From Ruegeria discodermiae (lineage in GTDB: Bacteria; Pseudomonadota; Alphaproteobacteria; Rhodobacterales; Rhodobacteraceae): a DNA stretch of 64,000 nucleotides. Under the pieces are notes generated by a model. It worked only from the letters and a program-made list of their open reading frames with translations, made no database searches and was not told the origin of the DNA. A program made the translations under genes and the position numbers. Positions 16,439 through 24,816 of the stretch are shown piece after piece (within the stretch, counting starts at the first letter, position 1; the number at the start of each line of letters is the position of its first letter). The stretch is taken from positions 1 through 64,000 of the forward strand of contig NZ_JAVAMO010000004.1 in NCBI RefSeq assembly GCF_030758345.1, read 5' to 3'.

Positions 16439-17058
16439 AACAGGTCAAGTTCACACAGATGAAGGATGGCACGCGCGAAGAGTATGAATTCCTCACCGCG
16501 CATGAGATCGACCACACGCGCCACACCGCCGACCGATTGCTCAAGGCGCTGGTTGAGTTGGACGAAAGCCTGTCGGGCTATCAGGTCACACGGCTGGGCC
16601 ATTCGCTGCAATCGGCCACCCGCGCCTGGCGCGACGGTGCTGATACGGACTGGGTCGTCTCAGCCCTGCTGCACGATATCGGCGATATCTATGCGCCGTA
16701 TAACCACGACGAATATGCCGCCACGATCCTGAAGCCTTTTGTGCGCGAACAATGCGCCTGGGTGGTGCAGACCCATGGCGATTTCCAGATGCTTTACTAC
16801 GGACATCATCTTGACGGTTTCGACCAGCACAAGCGCGACCGTCATCGCGACCACCCCTGTTTCGACGACAATGCCGCGTTTTGCGAACGCTGGGATCAGG
16901 CCTCGTTCGATCCCAACTATGACACGCTGCCGCTGGGGTTCTTCGCGCCCATGGTCCGCGAGGTGTTTGACCGGACACCCTATGATGCCGAGGTAATCCG
17001 CCCCGGCCATCGCGAACCGCTGACCAACCCGGTGATTGCCGAAGAACGGGCCACCTGA
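16435..17058 (+). CDS. HD-domain protein, PhnZ/MIOX-like putative di-iron oxygenase
   Basis: A 207-residue HD-fold protein with a full set of candidate metal ligands: His56 (RLGHSLQ), His80-Asp81 (ALLHDIGD), His91 (NHDEYAA), His114 (QTHGDF) and Asp154 (ERWDQASF). This His-HD-His-His-Asp set is that of the mixed-valent di-iron oxygenases PhnZ and myo-inositol oxygenase, and of HD phosphohydrolases. Translational coupling to a PhyH oxygenase favours an oxygenase that cleaves the hydroxylated product. The residue aligned by eye with PhnZ Glu27 appears to be Tyr49, so substrate handling may differ. Databases usually call such genes phosphohydrolase, which is likely wrong here. Confidence 0.75.
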   Translation: MKQVKFTQMKDGTREEYEFLTAHEIDHTRHTADRLLKALVELDESLSGYQVTRLGHSLQSATRAWRDGADTDWVVSALLHDIGDIYAPYNHDEYAATILKPFVREQCAWVVQTHGDFQMLYYGHHLDGFDQHKRDRHRDHPCFDDNAAFCERWDQASFDPNYDTLPLGFFAPMVREVFDRTPYDAEVIRPGHREPLTNPVIAEERAT

Positions 17059-17106
17059 GCGCGCCGGGCGCTTGGAGATCTGCCCGGCCCTGCTACACTC
17101 ACCGCC

Positions 17107-17856
17107 ATGTCCGACTGGCCGCATGACAACCGCTACACCTTCTCGGCGCCGCTCTCGACCGGTGACGAGGCCACGCATGAGGTCTATGTCAAGGGAAGCG
17201 GCCCGCCGATCCTGCTGCTGCAGGAAATGCCTGGCATCGGACCCGAGACGCTTTCGCTGGCCGACCGGCTGGTTGGAGCGGGCTTCACCATCTACCTGCC
17301 GCATCTGCTGGGGACCTTCGGCAAGCTCACCCCCCTGCGCGTCACCGCCCGCCTGTTCTGCGTCCGGCGCGAGTTCAAAATCTTCGCCCGAGGCCGTCAG
17401 AGCCCCATCGCAGGCTGGATGTGCGCCCTGGCGCGTGACATCCGCGACCGCGAAAGTGCCGAGGGTATCGGCGTGATCGGCATGTGCCTGACGGGCAGCT
17501 TCGCACTGACCCTGATGGCAGATGACGCGGTGCTGGGTGGGGTCGCCTCTCAGCCGTCCCTGCCAGTCTTGGGGGGCGACCATCTACATATGAGTCAGCA
17601 GGATATCTATGCGGCGCGCACGGGCATGGCCAGATCGGGGCCCGGCCTTGCCTTGCGTTTTGGCTGCGACAGAATCGCCACCGCACGGCATATGCGCGCG
17701 CTGAAAAAGGCGTTTGGAGATGATCTGTTGACGAAAGACTATCCCGGCAAGGATCACTCGCTGCTGACGCTGGATTTTCATGATCCGGCCTATCAGCGGG
17801 TCGAGGCCTATTTTGCCGAGCGCTTTGCGTCGATCACGGCGCAAGCACCAAGCTGA
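17107..17856 (+). CDS. Dienelactone-hydrolase-family protein
   Basis: A 249-residue alpha/beta-hydrolase with a cysteine nucleophile, Cys127 in GMCLTG, and Glu40 in LLQEMPGI. This Cys/Glu pair is characteristic of dienelactone hydrolases, and the catalytic His is probably in KDHSLLTL. Compared with classical DLH, the insert at about residues 80-105 (basic, Cys- and Arg-rich) is unusual. It follows the PhyH–HD pair by 48 bp on the same strand and may belong to the same operon, though no lactone step is known in phosphonate breakdown. The substrate is unknown. Confidence 0.8.
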   Translation: MSDWPHDNRYTFSAPLSTGDEATHEVYVKGSGPPILLLQEMPGIGPETLSLADRLVGAGFTIYLPHLLGTFGKLTPLRVTARLFCVRREFKIFARGRQSPIAGWMCALARDIRDRESAEGIGVIGMCLTGSFALTLMADDAVLGGVASQPSLPVLGGDHLHMSQQDIYAARTGMARSGPGLALRFGCDRIATARHMRALKKAFGDDLLTKDYPGKDHSLLTLDFHDPAYQRVEAYFAERFASITAQAPS

Positions 17857-18045
17857 TCGCTCGCCGCTGCCTGCCATTTCCTAAATGCATTAAGGCAGAA
17901 TTCACCAAAAACTCCCAAAATCCGTCTGAATCGCAGCCCGTTTTGGCCATATCCGCACAATAGGACTTGGCCCTGGGGGCGCATTTACTGCGCTGAGAAG
18001 GCCGCGCCGCGCATATTTTTGCAGGGCGTATAGAGGGGAGAGAGG

Positions 18046-20109
18046 ATGCCTGACGGGTATCTGGTCACGCTGGGGGCGGACCTGGCGCTGTCCAATGGGG
18101 ACAGCATCTCGGATCCGCTGACAAGTTTTGTCACCGACCAATCACTTGGGGCGGGGGAATGGACCTTTACCGGCACCTACCTGACCACCAATTACGTTGA
18201 TGAGACGGAACCGGGCGAGTATTTTCTGGCCCAGGACGGCAATGTCTATTTCGTCCCCGATCTTGGCCCCGTCACCACAATCACCACCGCCGTCACACTC
18301 GACCCGCCCGCTTACGAGCCATCGACAAGTGTCGAGGGGACCGACGGCGACGACACGATCGATGACACCTATACCGATGCCGATGGCGACCAGATCAACG
18401 ACGCGGTCAATGACGCCGATCTGGTCCATGGCTTCGCAGGCGATGACGAGATCAGCAGCCTGGCGGGCGACGACACGATCCTCGGCGGCTCAGGTAATGA
18501 CACGGTCTTCGGCGGCGCGGGTGATGACGAAATCTACGGCGATGGCCAGACCAGCGGCACGGAATCGCTTAGCTGGATTGCCGAGGGCGCGGACGAGGCC
18601 GATATCAGCGCCGGTTTCACCCAGAATACCGGCGATATCGATGTCAGCGTCAGCTTTGCCAATGACGGCAACAACAACCCGACCTTCACGGTCGAAAGCA
18701 GCGACCAGCAATATGTTGCAGGCGGCGAGAGCTTTGATGATCGCTCCTCGCTTGCCCTTTTCGGCAACGGTGACGGGGCCACCTCGACCACCAGTATCGA
18801 CTTCGCCGCCGCTGCGGATGCGGATGTGCAGGGCGAGGTTGAAAACGTCACCTTCCGCATCAACGACGTGGATTTCTTCGGCGGCAATCACCGCGATGTG
18901 GTGACGGTCGAGGCATTCGACGCCAATGGCGATCCGGTGCAGGTGACCCTGACCGCCACGCCCAACGGGGCCAACACCGATGTGGTCAGCGGCAATACCG
19001 TGACCGCCGGGGACGCGCTTGAGAACCCCAATGACGCCACCGGCTCGGTACTGGTCGAAATCGCCGGCCCGGTTGCGCAGATCCAGATCTCTTATGGCAA
19101 CGCGCTGAACGGCACCCAGGGCATCAACCTGAGCGATGTCTTTTTCGACACGATCCCCAATCCCGACGGCAATGATGATCTGGACGGCGGCGAGGGCAGT
19201 GACACTCTGGTCGGTGGCGGCGGTGATGATGTGCTGTCCGGCGGCAGCGGTGCCGACGACCTGCAGGGCGGCGGCGGCGATGACACGCTCAACGCCGCCG
19301 AAGGCGACACCGCCACGGGTGGTGACGGGGATGATCTGTTTGTGCTGACCGATCTGGGCGAGGCTGGCAGCGCCACGATCACCATCACCGGCGGCGAAGG
19401 CGGTGAGACGGATGGCGACACTCTGAACCTCAACGGGCTGGCTGACAAATCCACGCTGACCCTCACAACCGATACCGCCGACGAGAAGGTCGGTACCGTG
19501 GAGCTGCTGGATGGCACGCTGGTCAGTTTCTCGAATATCGAGAACATCATCTGCTTCACCCCAGGCACTTTGATTACGACAGCACAAGGCCCCCGCACGG
19601 TCGAGGATCTGTCACCGGGCGACCTGATCCTCACCCGCGACAATGGCCTGCAACCGTTGCGCTGGACCGGTGGCCGCACTGTGCCCGGCCGGGGTCGTTT
19701 TGCGCCGATCGAGCTGAACGCGACGCTGCTGCCCGGGGCGACCGCCAACCTGCTGGTCTCACCCCAGCATCGCCTGCTCTGGTCCGGGGCGCGGGCGCAG
19801 ATGCTGTTTGGCGAAGGTGAGGTGTTGGTCGCTGCCACTCATCTGATCGATCATCCGGCGGTGCAGCAGGTCGAACAGCCCGAGGTCACCTATCTGCATC
19901 TGATGCTGGATCGGCACGAGGTGATCTATGCCAATGGGGCCGCCACCGAGAGTTTCTATCCCGGCGACACCGCGCTCACGGCGCTCAGCGACCAGAGCCG
20001 TCACGAAATGTTCGAACTTTTCCCCGCGCTGCGAAGCCATGCTGGTAGTTTTGGCGACACCGCGCGCGCCTGCCTGAAAGCCCATGAGGCACGGCTGCTG
20101 GAGGCGTAA
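18046..20109 (+). CDS. RTX-repeat protein with C-terminal Hint domain
   Basis: A 687-residue acidic protein. Two blocks of Ca2+-binding RTX nonapeptides (GGxGxDxxx type) lie at about residues 125-165 and 375-435. Between them is a beta-rich domain of about 200 residues without a recognised name. The last 185 residues form a Hint (hedgehog/intein) domain that begins at Cys503 (ICFTPGTLI) and contains the SPQHRLLW block. There is no N-terminal signal peptide, so type I secretion would be expected, yet no ABC exporter lies nearby. GAGAGAGG precedes the ATG. Roseobacters often carry several such proteins; a surface or extracellular role is inferred. Confidence 0.85.
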   Translation: MPDGYLVTLGADLALSNGDSISDPLTSFVTDQSLGAGEWTFTGTYLTTNYVDETEPGEYFLAQDGNVYFVPDLGPVTTITTAVTLDPPAYEPSTSVEGTDGDDTIDDTYTDADGDQINDAVNDADLVHGFAGDDEISSLAGDDTILGGSGNDTVFGGAGDDEIYGDGQTSGTESLSWIAEGADEADISAGFTQNTGDIDVSVSFANDGNNNPTFTVESSDQQYVAGGESFDDRSSLALFGNGDGATSTTSIDFAAAADADVQGEVENVTFRINDVDFFGGNHRDVVTVEAFDANGDPVQVTLTATPNGANTDVVSGNTVTAGDALENPNDATGSVLVEIAGPVAQIQISYGNALNGTQGINLSDVFFDTIPNPDGNDDLDGGEGSDTLVGGGGDDVLSGGSGADDLQGGGGDDTLNAAEGDTATGGDGDDLFVLTDLGEAGSATITITGGEGGETDGDTLNLNGLADKSTLTLTTDTADEKVGTVELLDGTLVSFSNIENIICFTPGTLITTAQGPRTVEDLSPGDLILTRDNGLQPLRWTGGRTVPGRGRFAPIELNATLLPGATANLLVSPQHRLLWSGARAQMLFGEGEVLVAATHLIDHPAVQQVEQPEVTYLHLMLDRHEVIYANGAATESFYPGDTALTALSDQSRHEMFELFPALRSHAGSFGDTARACLKAHEARLLEA

Positions 20110-20138
20110 GACGAAGGCCGGACGCTGATCCAACCCGC

Positions 20139-20918
20139 TCAAGCGGATTTCTGATATCCGATCCCGCGCCGTGATGCCGACCAATCCTGCACCGCCGCGC
20201 CAAACGCCTGAAAAAGCGGCCTCGACACCGGGTCGCTGCCCGGGTTCCATTCCGGGTGCCACTGAACCGACAGGGTAAAGCCCGGCGCGTCTTCGATATA
20301 GATCGCCTCGGGCGTGCCATCCGGGGCGGTGCCGTCGATCACGATCCGCTCACCCGGCGTCTTGATCCCCTGCCCGTGCAGCGTGTTGGTCATCACCTCA
20401 CGCGCGCCCAGCACCTTGTGAAACACCCCGCCCTCGCGCAGCGTCACCACATGGCGCAGGGCAAATTTCTCTTCCAGCGTGCCGTCGGGCGGCATCCGGT
20501 GGTTCATCCGCCCCGGCAGATCGCGGATTTCAGGGTAGAGCGTGCCGCCCATGGCGACATTGACCTCCTGAAAGCCCCGGCAGATGCCGAAAAACGGCTG
20601 CCCCCGCTCAACACAGGCCCGCACCAGAGGCAGCACGATGGCATCGCGTGCGCGATCGAACTCGCCATGCGCAGCGGTCTCGGCCTCGCCATACTCCGCC
20701 GGGTGTACGTTGGGCCGCCCGCCGGTCAGGACAAAGCCGTCGCAGACCTCAAGCAATTCCTCCACCGAGACAAAGCGCGGGTCCGACGGGATCAGCAACG
20801 GCAGGCACCCGGCGACATTGGCCACCGCATCCGAATTCATCGTTCCCCCCGCATGAGTCGGATACTGATCGTTCATCAGGTAGGAATTGCCGATAATGCC
20901 AACGACCGGACGGGCCAT
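20139..20918 (-). CDS. Class I glutamine-amidotransferase-like gamma-glutamyl hydrolase (PuuD type)
   Basis: A 259-residue protein. The nucleophile is Cys113 in FFGICRGFQE, with His221 and Glu223 in QWHPEW, the triad of the peptidase C26 family that includes gamma-glutamyl-GABA hydrolase PuuD. The N terminus RPVVGIIGNS and the GFVLTGG strand also fit. It probably cleaves a gamma-glutamyl amide. No putrescine-pathway genes are adjacent, so the substrate is not certain. The ATG at 20918 has AGGAG upstream; a longer frame to 21014 lacks family similarity. It is convergent with the RTX–Hint gene. Confidence 0.88.
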   Translation of the reverse strand: MARPVVGIIGNSYLMNDQYPTHAGGTMNSDAVANVAGCLPLLIPSDPRFVSVEELLEVCDGFVLTGGRPNVHPAEYGEAETAAHGEFDRARDAIVLPLVRACVERGQPFFGICRGFQEVNVAMGGTLYPEIRDLPGRMNHRMPPDGTLEEKFALRHVVTLREGGVFHKVLGAREVMTNTLHGQGIKTPGERIVIDGTAPDGTPEAIYIEDAPGFTLSVQWHPEWNPGSDPVSRPLFQAFGAAVQDWSASRRGIGYQKSA

Positions 20919-21057
20919 GGATGCTCCTGCACAGGGTTTCGCGTTTCGATTCACAGTATTACCGCCCTGTGAGCTTCGCAACAATGCACACCCTGCGTCA
21001 TGGCGCAAGCGCATGTGGAGCCCTGCACAATAACGGGGCGGTTTCGCCCTGCCGAGC

Positions 21058-21927
21058 CTAGAAGGTGATCGGTACCAGCCGCCCGGTCAGCCAGAGCGCC
21101 GCAAGCAGCAGCGCATAGGTCCCGATGATCCAAGCCAGAGCCTGACCTGCTGGCAGCGACCGCATGGCCATCTTGTGATCGTGCCCCATCTCATGACCCA
21201 TATGGCCGCCCATCTCCATCCCCTCATGCCCGGCCATTTCCGGCGAGCGGTGACCCGCACCCGGCGCCGGGCCATCGGCACCGGGCAACGTCATGCAACC
21301 ATGCTTGAGATGGCTGGCCACCAGCCAGTTTTTGACGGGAAAGGCCACAACCGCGCCCACCACGGTGGCCAGGCTCATGCGGAACCAGAACTCCGGCGAC
21401 AGCGGGTCCTCTGATCCCGGCCAGGCGGCGGCCAGCAGCACCATCGTCGGTATCATGCCGGTCATCACGAAATTCATCGACGCGGTCTCGGCAAAGATCG
21501 TCTTGCGTACCGCTTGGCCATAGCTGCCGAACATCGGCAGCATCATCAGCGCCTGAAAGACGAACAAGCCCGAGATGAAGCCGAAGGAATATTCGACCAC
21601 GATATCCCAGCCATTGGGCAAGGCCAGGAAATGCAGCAGTATGGCCGCAACGATAATGCCGGTGGCGTCCCCGGCCACGCAATGCATCTCGCTGTTCACG
21701 CCCTGCTTCCAGGTGGCTTTGGTAAAGGCGTCATGCCCGCCGGGGAACGGACGCCTGCAGGTCAGCAGGTAAAAGAAAAGCCCCACCGGCCCGGTATAGA
21801 GCGTCACCAATACCCATGCCGCCCGCTGCACCCAGCTTGTTACACCGTTGAACAGTGAATCCCAAACCACGAATGCCACGCTCGCACCCGTAAGCAGGAA
21901 CCAGACCAGCATGGCGCCCGCAGGCAT
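21058..21927 (-). CDS. DUF4396 membrane protein with His/Met-rich loop
   Basis: A 289-residue integral membrane protein with about seven hydrophobic segments. Before the last helix there is a loop (about residues 205-250) very rich in His, Met and Gly, with repeats such as GGHMGHEMGHDHKM. It looks like a copper-, silver- or nickel-binding segment. I place it in DUF4396 by its general pattern; the function of that family is not established. GGGGAG lies 7 nt before the ATG at 21927. The gene stands alone between an amidotransferase-like gene and glcG, with no copper-resistance neighbours. Confidence 0.75.
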   Translation of the reverse strand: MPAGAMLVWFLLTGASVAFVVWDSLFNGVTSWVQRAAWVLVTLYTGPVGLFFYLLTCRRPFPGGHDAFTKATWKQGVNSEMHCVAGDATGIIVAAILLHFLALPNGWDIVVEYSFGFISGLFVFQALMMLPMFGSYGQAVRKTIFAETASMNFVMTGMIPTMVLLAAAWPGSEDPLSPEFWFRMSLATVVGAVVAFPVKNWLVASHLKHGCMTLPGADGPAPGAGHRSPEMAGHEGMEMGGHMGHEMGHDHKMAMRSLPAGQALAWIIGTYALLLAALWLTGRLVPITF

Positions 21928-21984
21928 TGTCAGTCTCCCCAACCTGAATGACCGGAGAATACATCGGTTTTCACCGCAAGACGA

Positions 21985-22410
21985 TCAAATCTCCCCGATC
22001 AGCCCCACCGCCTCAATCGCCGCCAGGGCGGCTGCCGCGTCGTTGTCCGAGGTATCACCGGTGACGCCAACAGCAGCGATAACAGCGCCTTTCTTGTCGC
22101 GTACCAGCACACCGCCCGGCACCGGCACCACCTGCCCGCCATAGACCCCGTTCACAGCGGCCATGAAATAGGCCTGCCCCTCGGCGCGTTGCATTTGCGC
22201 GGTACCGGCCATGCCCAGCATCACCGCGCCATAGGCCTTGCCATGCGCGATCGCAAAACGCCCCGGTGCCGCGCCATCCTCGCGCTCAAAGGCCTGCACA
22301 TGCCCGCCCGCGTCCAGCACCACCACAGAGAGTGGCTTGAGTTCCATCTCACGTCCCTTGTCCAAGGTCTTGCGAATGATCGTGCGTGCGCGCCTTAGTG
22401 ACAATGCCAT
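21985..22410 (-). CDS. glcG: GlcG/HbpS-family haem-binding-like protein
   Basis: A 141-residue protein of the HbpS/GlcG (DUF336) fold: LSVVVLDAGGHVQAFEREDGA, then AIAHGKAYGA, VPGGVLVRD and IAAVGVTGDTSDND. Some members bind haem, while GlcG of the E. coli glycolate operon has no proven role. It lies 73 bp downstream of malate synthase G on the same strand, echoing the glcG–glcB order of E. coli, so a link to glycolate/glyoxylate use is likely. A dispersed repeat element sits in the short gap between the two genes. Confidence 0.8.
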   Translation of the reverse strand: MALSLRRARTIIRKTLDKGREMELKPLSVVVLDAGGHVQAFEREDGAAPGRFAIAHGKAYGAVMLGMAGTAQMQRAEGQAYFMAAVNGVYGGQVVPVPGGVLVRDKKGAVIAAVGVTGDTSDNDAAAALAAIEAVGLIGEI

Positions 22411-22420
22411 GACCTGATCC

Positions 22421-22449
22421 CTTTCATCTGGCTAATAGTATCCTCGGTG
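22421..22449. repeat. Dispersed intergenic repeat, degenerate copy
   Basis: CTTTCATCTGGCTAATAGTA and the following TCCTCGGTG resemble the start of the element at 61395 (TTCATCTGGCTAA is shared, then a similar ATCC-TCGG or ATCC-CGAT block). It lies between glcB and glcG. I recall similar sequence between genes in other Rhodobacteraceae but cannot verify this here. Confidence 0.45.
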
Positions 22450-22483
22450 AGTGCGAGGCTCGTTCCTGCCCTCCCCATCTCTC

Positions 22484-24625
22484 TCAACGGCTGGCTTTCA
22501 GTTCCAGCCGCCGCGCATGCAGCACCGGCTCGGTATAGCCCGAAGGCTGTACGCGTCCTTTGAACACCAGATCGCAGGCCGCCTGAAACGCGATCCCGTC
22601 AAACCCCGGCGCCATCGCGGTGTAATCCGGGTCACCCTCGTTCTGTCGGTCCACGACCTCAGCCATCTTGCGCAAGCTACCCATCACCTGCTGGGCATCC
22701 ACCACTTCGTGATGCAGCCAATTGGCGATATGCTGGGCCGAGATGCGACAGGTTGCGCGGTCCTCCATCAGGCCGACATCGTTCAGATCGGGCACTTTGG
22801 AACAGCCCACGCCCTGATCGACCCAGCGCACAACATAACCCAGAATGCCTTGCGCATTGTTCTCGACCTCGCGCATGATCTGCTCCGGCGTCCATTTGCG
22901 GAACGCGGCCAGCGGAATGTCTAGCAGCCCGTCCAAATGCGCCCGCCGTCCCCCGGCGCGCAGGCGGGTCTGCACCGCCATCACATCGACCTTATGATAG
23001 TGCAACGCATGCAGCGTCGCGGCGGTCGGGCTAGGCACCCAGGCGCAGGTTGCGCCCGCCTTGGGATGCTCGATTTTCTGCTCCAGCATCGCCGCCATCA
23101 GATCAGGCATGGCCCACATGCCCTTGCCGATCTGCGCCCGGCCCTGCAATCCGCATTCCAGCCCGATATCCACATTCTGGGTCTCATAGGCGCCGATCCA
23201 GCCCTTGCGCTTGATGAAATCCTTGCGGCTGAACGGCCCGGCCTCCATCGAGGTATGTATCTCGTCGCCGGTCCGATCCAGAAAACCGGTATTGATGAAG
23301 GCCACGCGCGACTTAGCCGCGCGGATGCATTCCTTGAGATTGGCGCTGGTGCGGCGCTCCTCATCCATGACACCGATCTTCACCGTATGACGCGGCAGAT
23401 TCAGGATATCCTCAACCGCATCGAAAATCCGGTCGGCAAATGCAACCTCTTCGGGTCCGTGCATCTTGGGCTTCACGATATAGACCGAGCCATGCACCGA
23501 ATTGCCGCTCTCGCGCTGCAGGTCATGCATGGCGATCAGCGTGGTGGTCAGCCCGTCCATCAGCCCTTCGAAAATCTCACTGCCGTCACGGTCCAGCACC
23601 GCCGGGTTGGTCATCAGGTGGCCTACATTGCGCACCCAGAGCAGCGCGCGGCCTTTCAGCACCACGGGTGCGCCATCGGGGCCGGTAAATTCCCGATCCG
23701 CGTTCAGCGCCCGGCTGACATTCTTGCCGCCTTTCTGGAACGAGGTCTCCAGATCGCCCTTCATCAACCCCAGCCAGTTGGAATAGGCCAGCATCTTGTC
23801 CTCGGCATCGACGCAGGCGACGGAATCCTCGCAATCCATGATCGCAGACATGGCACTTTCCAGCAGCACGTCCGCCAGCCCGGCCTGATCGCGGCTGCCG
23901 ATGGGATGCGCCCGGTCGAATACCAGCTCCACATGCAACCCATTATTGCGTAGCAAAACCGCATCCGGCGCTTTGGGATTGCCACGATAGCCGACGAATT
24001 TCTCGGGCTGCATCAATGGCTGATCATCGATCAGCAGAGCGCCATCCCGCACATGGTAGCGGCGCACATCCGCGTGGCTGGTGCCGCTGATCGGAAACGC
24101 CTCGTCAAGAAACACCCGCGCCCGCGCGACAACCCGCGCGCCCCGGCCCCGGTCATACCCGCCCGAGGGCGCGGGCGAACCCATCGCATCGGTGCCGTAG
24201 AACCCGTCATAAAGCGAGCCCCAGCGTGCATTTGCGGCGTTAAGCGCGTAGCGTGCATTGGTGATCGGCACCACCAGTTGCGGCCCCGGCACCTGCGCGA
24301 TCTCGGGATCGACATTTGCGGTGTCGATCTCAAATGCTTCGCCTTCGGGCATGAGATACCCAATCTCGGTCAGAAACGCCTTATAGGCCTCGGCATCATG
24401 GGGGGCGTCGCGATGGGCGATATGCCAGGCATCGATCCGCTGCTGGATATCCTCCCGTTTTTTCAGCAAGGCGCGGTTTTCCGGCCCGAACTCGTGCGCC
24501 AACCGGCTCAACCCGGCCCAGAAGGCATCTGCCGTCACGCCCGTGCCCGGCAGGGCCTCTTGCTCAATGAACTCCGCATATTCGGTTGCAACCTGCAAAC
24601 CATGCTTCTCAACCCGCGCGCTCAT
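22484..24625 (-). CDS. glcB: Malate synthase G
   Basis: A 713-residue malate synthase of the long G form, which condenses glyoxylate with acetyl-CoA to malate. Family segments include [46 protein letters not shown] with the catalytic Arg region, [20 protein letters not shown] and the Cys-containing C-terminal region. The ATG at 24625 has GGAGGG 5 nt upstream. The in-frame extension to 24718 has no similarity. The gene is divergent from pepN, with about 190 bp between the starts. With no aceA nearby, it may serve glycolate or glyoxylate assimilation rather than the glyoxylate shunt. Confidence 0.95.
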   Translation of the reverse strand: MSARVEKHGLQVATEYAEFIEQEALPGTGVTADAFWAGLSRLAHEFGPENRALLKKREDIQQRIDAWHIAHRDAPHDAEAYKAFLTEIGYLMPEGEAFEIDTANVDPEIAQVPGPQLVVPITNARYALNAANARWGSLYDGFYGTDAMGSPAPSGGYDRGRGARVVARARVFLDEAFPISGTSHADVRRYHVRDGALLIDDQPLMQPEKFVGYRGNPKAPDAVLLRNNGLHVELVFDRAHPIGSRDQAGLADVLLESAMSAIMDCEDSVACVDAEDKMLAYSNWLGLMKGDLETSFQKGGKNVSRALNADREFTGPDGAPVVLKGRALLWVRNVGHLMTNPAVLDRDGSEIFEGLMDGLTTTLIAMHDLQRESGNSVHGSVYIVKPKMHGPEEVAFADRIFDAVEDILNLPRHTVKIGVMDEERRTSANLKECIRAAKSRVAFINTGFLDRTGDEIHTSMEAGPFSRKDFIKRKGWIGAYETQNVDIGLECGLQGRAQIGKGMWAMPDLMAAMLEQKIEHPKAGATCAWVPSPTAATLHALHYHKVDVMAVQTRLRAGGRRAHLDGLLDIPLAAFRKWTPEQIMREVENNAQGILGYVVRWVDQGVGCSKVPDLNDVGLMEDRATCRISAQHIANWLHHEVVDAQQVMGSLRKMAEVVDRQNEGDPDYTAMAPGFDGIAFQAACDLVFKGRVQPSGYTEPVLHARRLELKASR

Positions 24626-24816
24626 TGCCGCCCTCCGATTGGTAAGATTTTCTACCCACTTCCGTCTAAAGGATGAGTTTCCGATAGGCAACGGGCGAAT
24701 GCAATCGGGAACTTGCAAGTTTCCAGAACCGCTTCGCCCTCTTGGCCGGTCTCAATCCGCTTGCGCCCCTGCCTGCCTGCGATACACCTATCTGCAACAC
24801 GCTAAGGGAGCCCACC

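Noticed and set aside
18400-19350. Short nucleotide repeats that could suggest a CRISPR or tandem repeat
   Set aside because: They encode the GGxGxDxxx RTX nonapeptides and have no uniform repeat or spacer structure.
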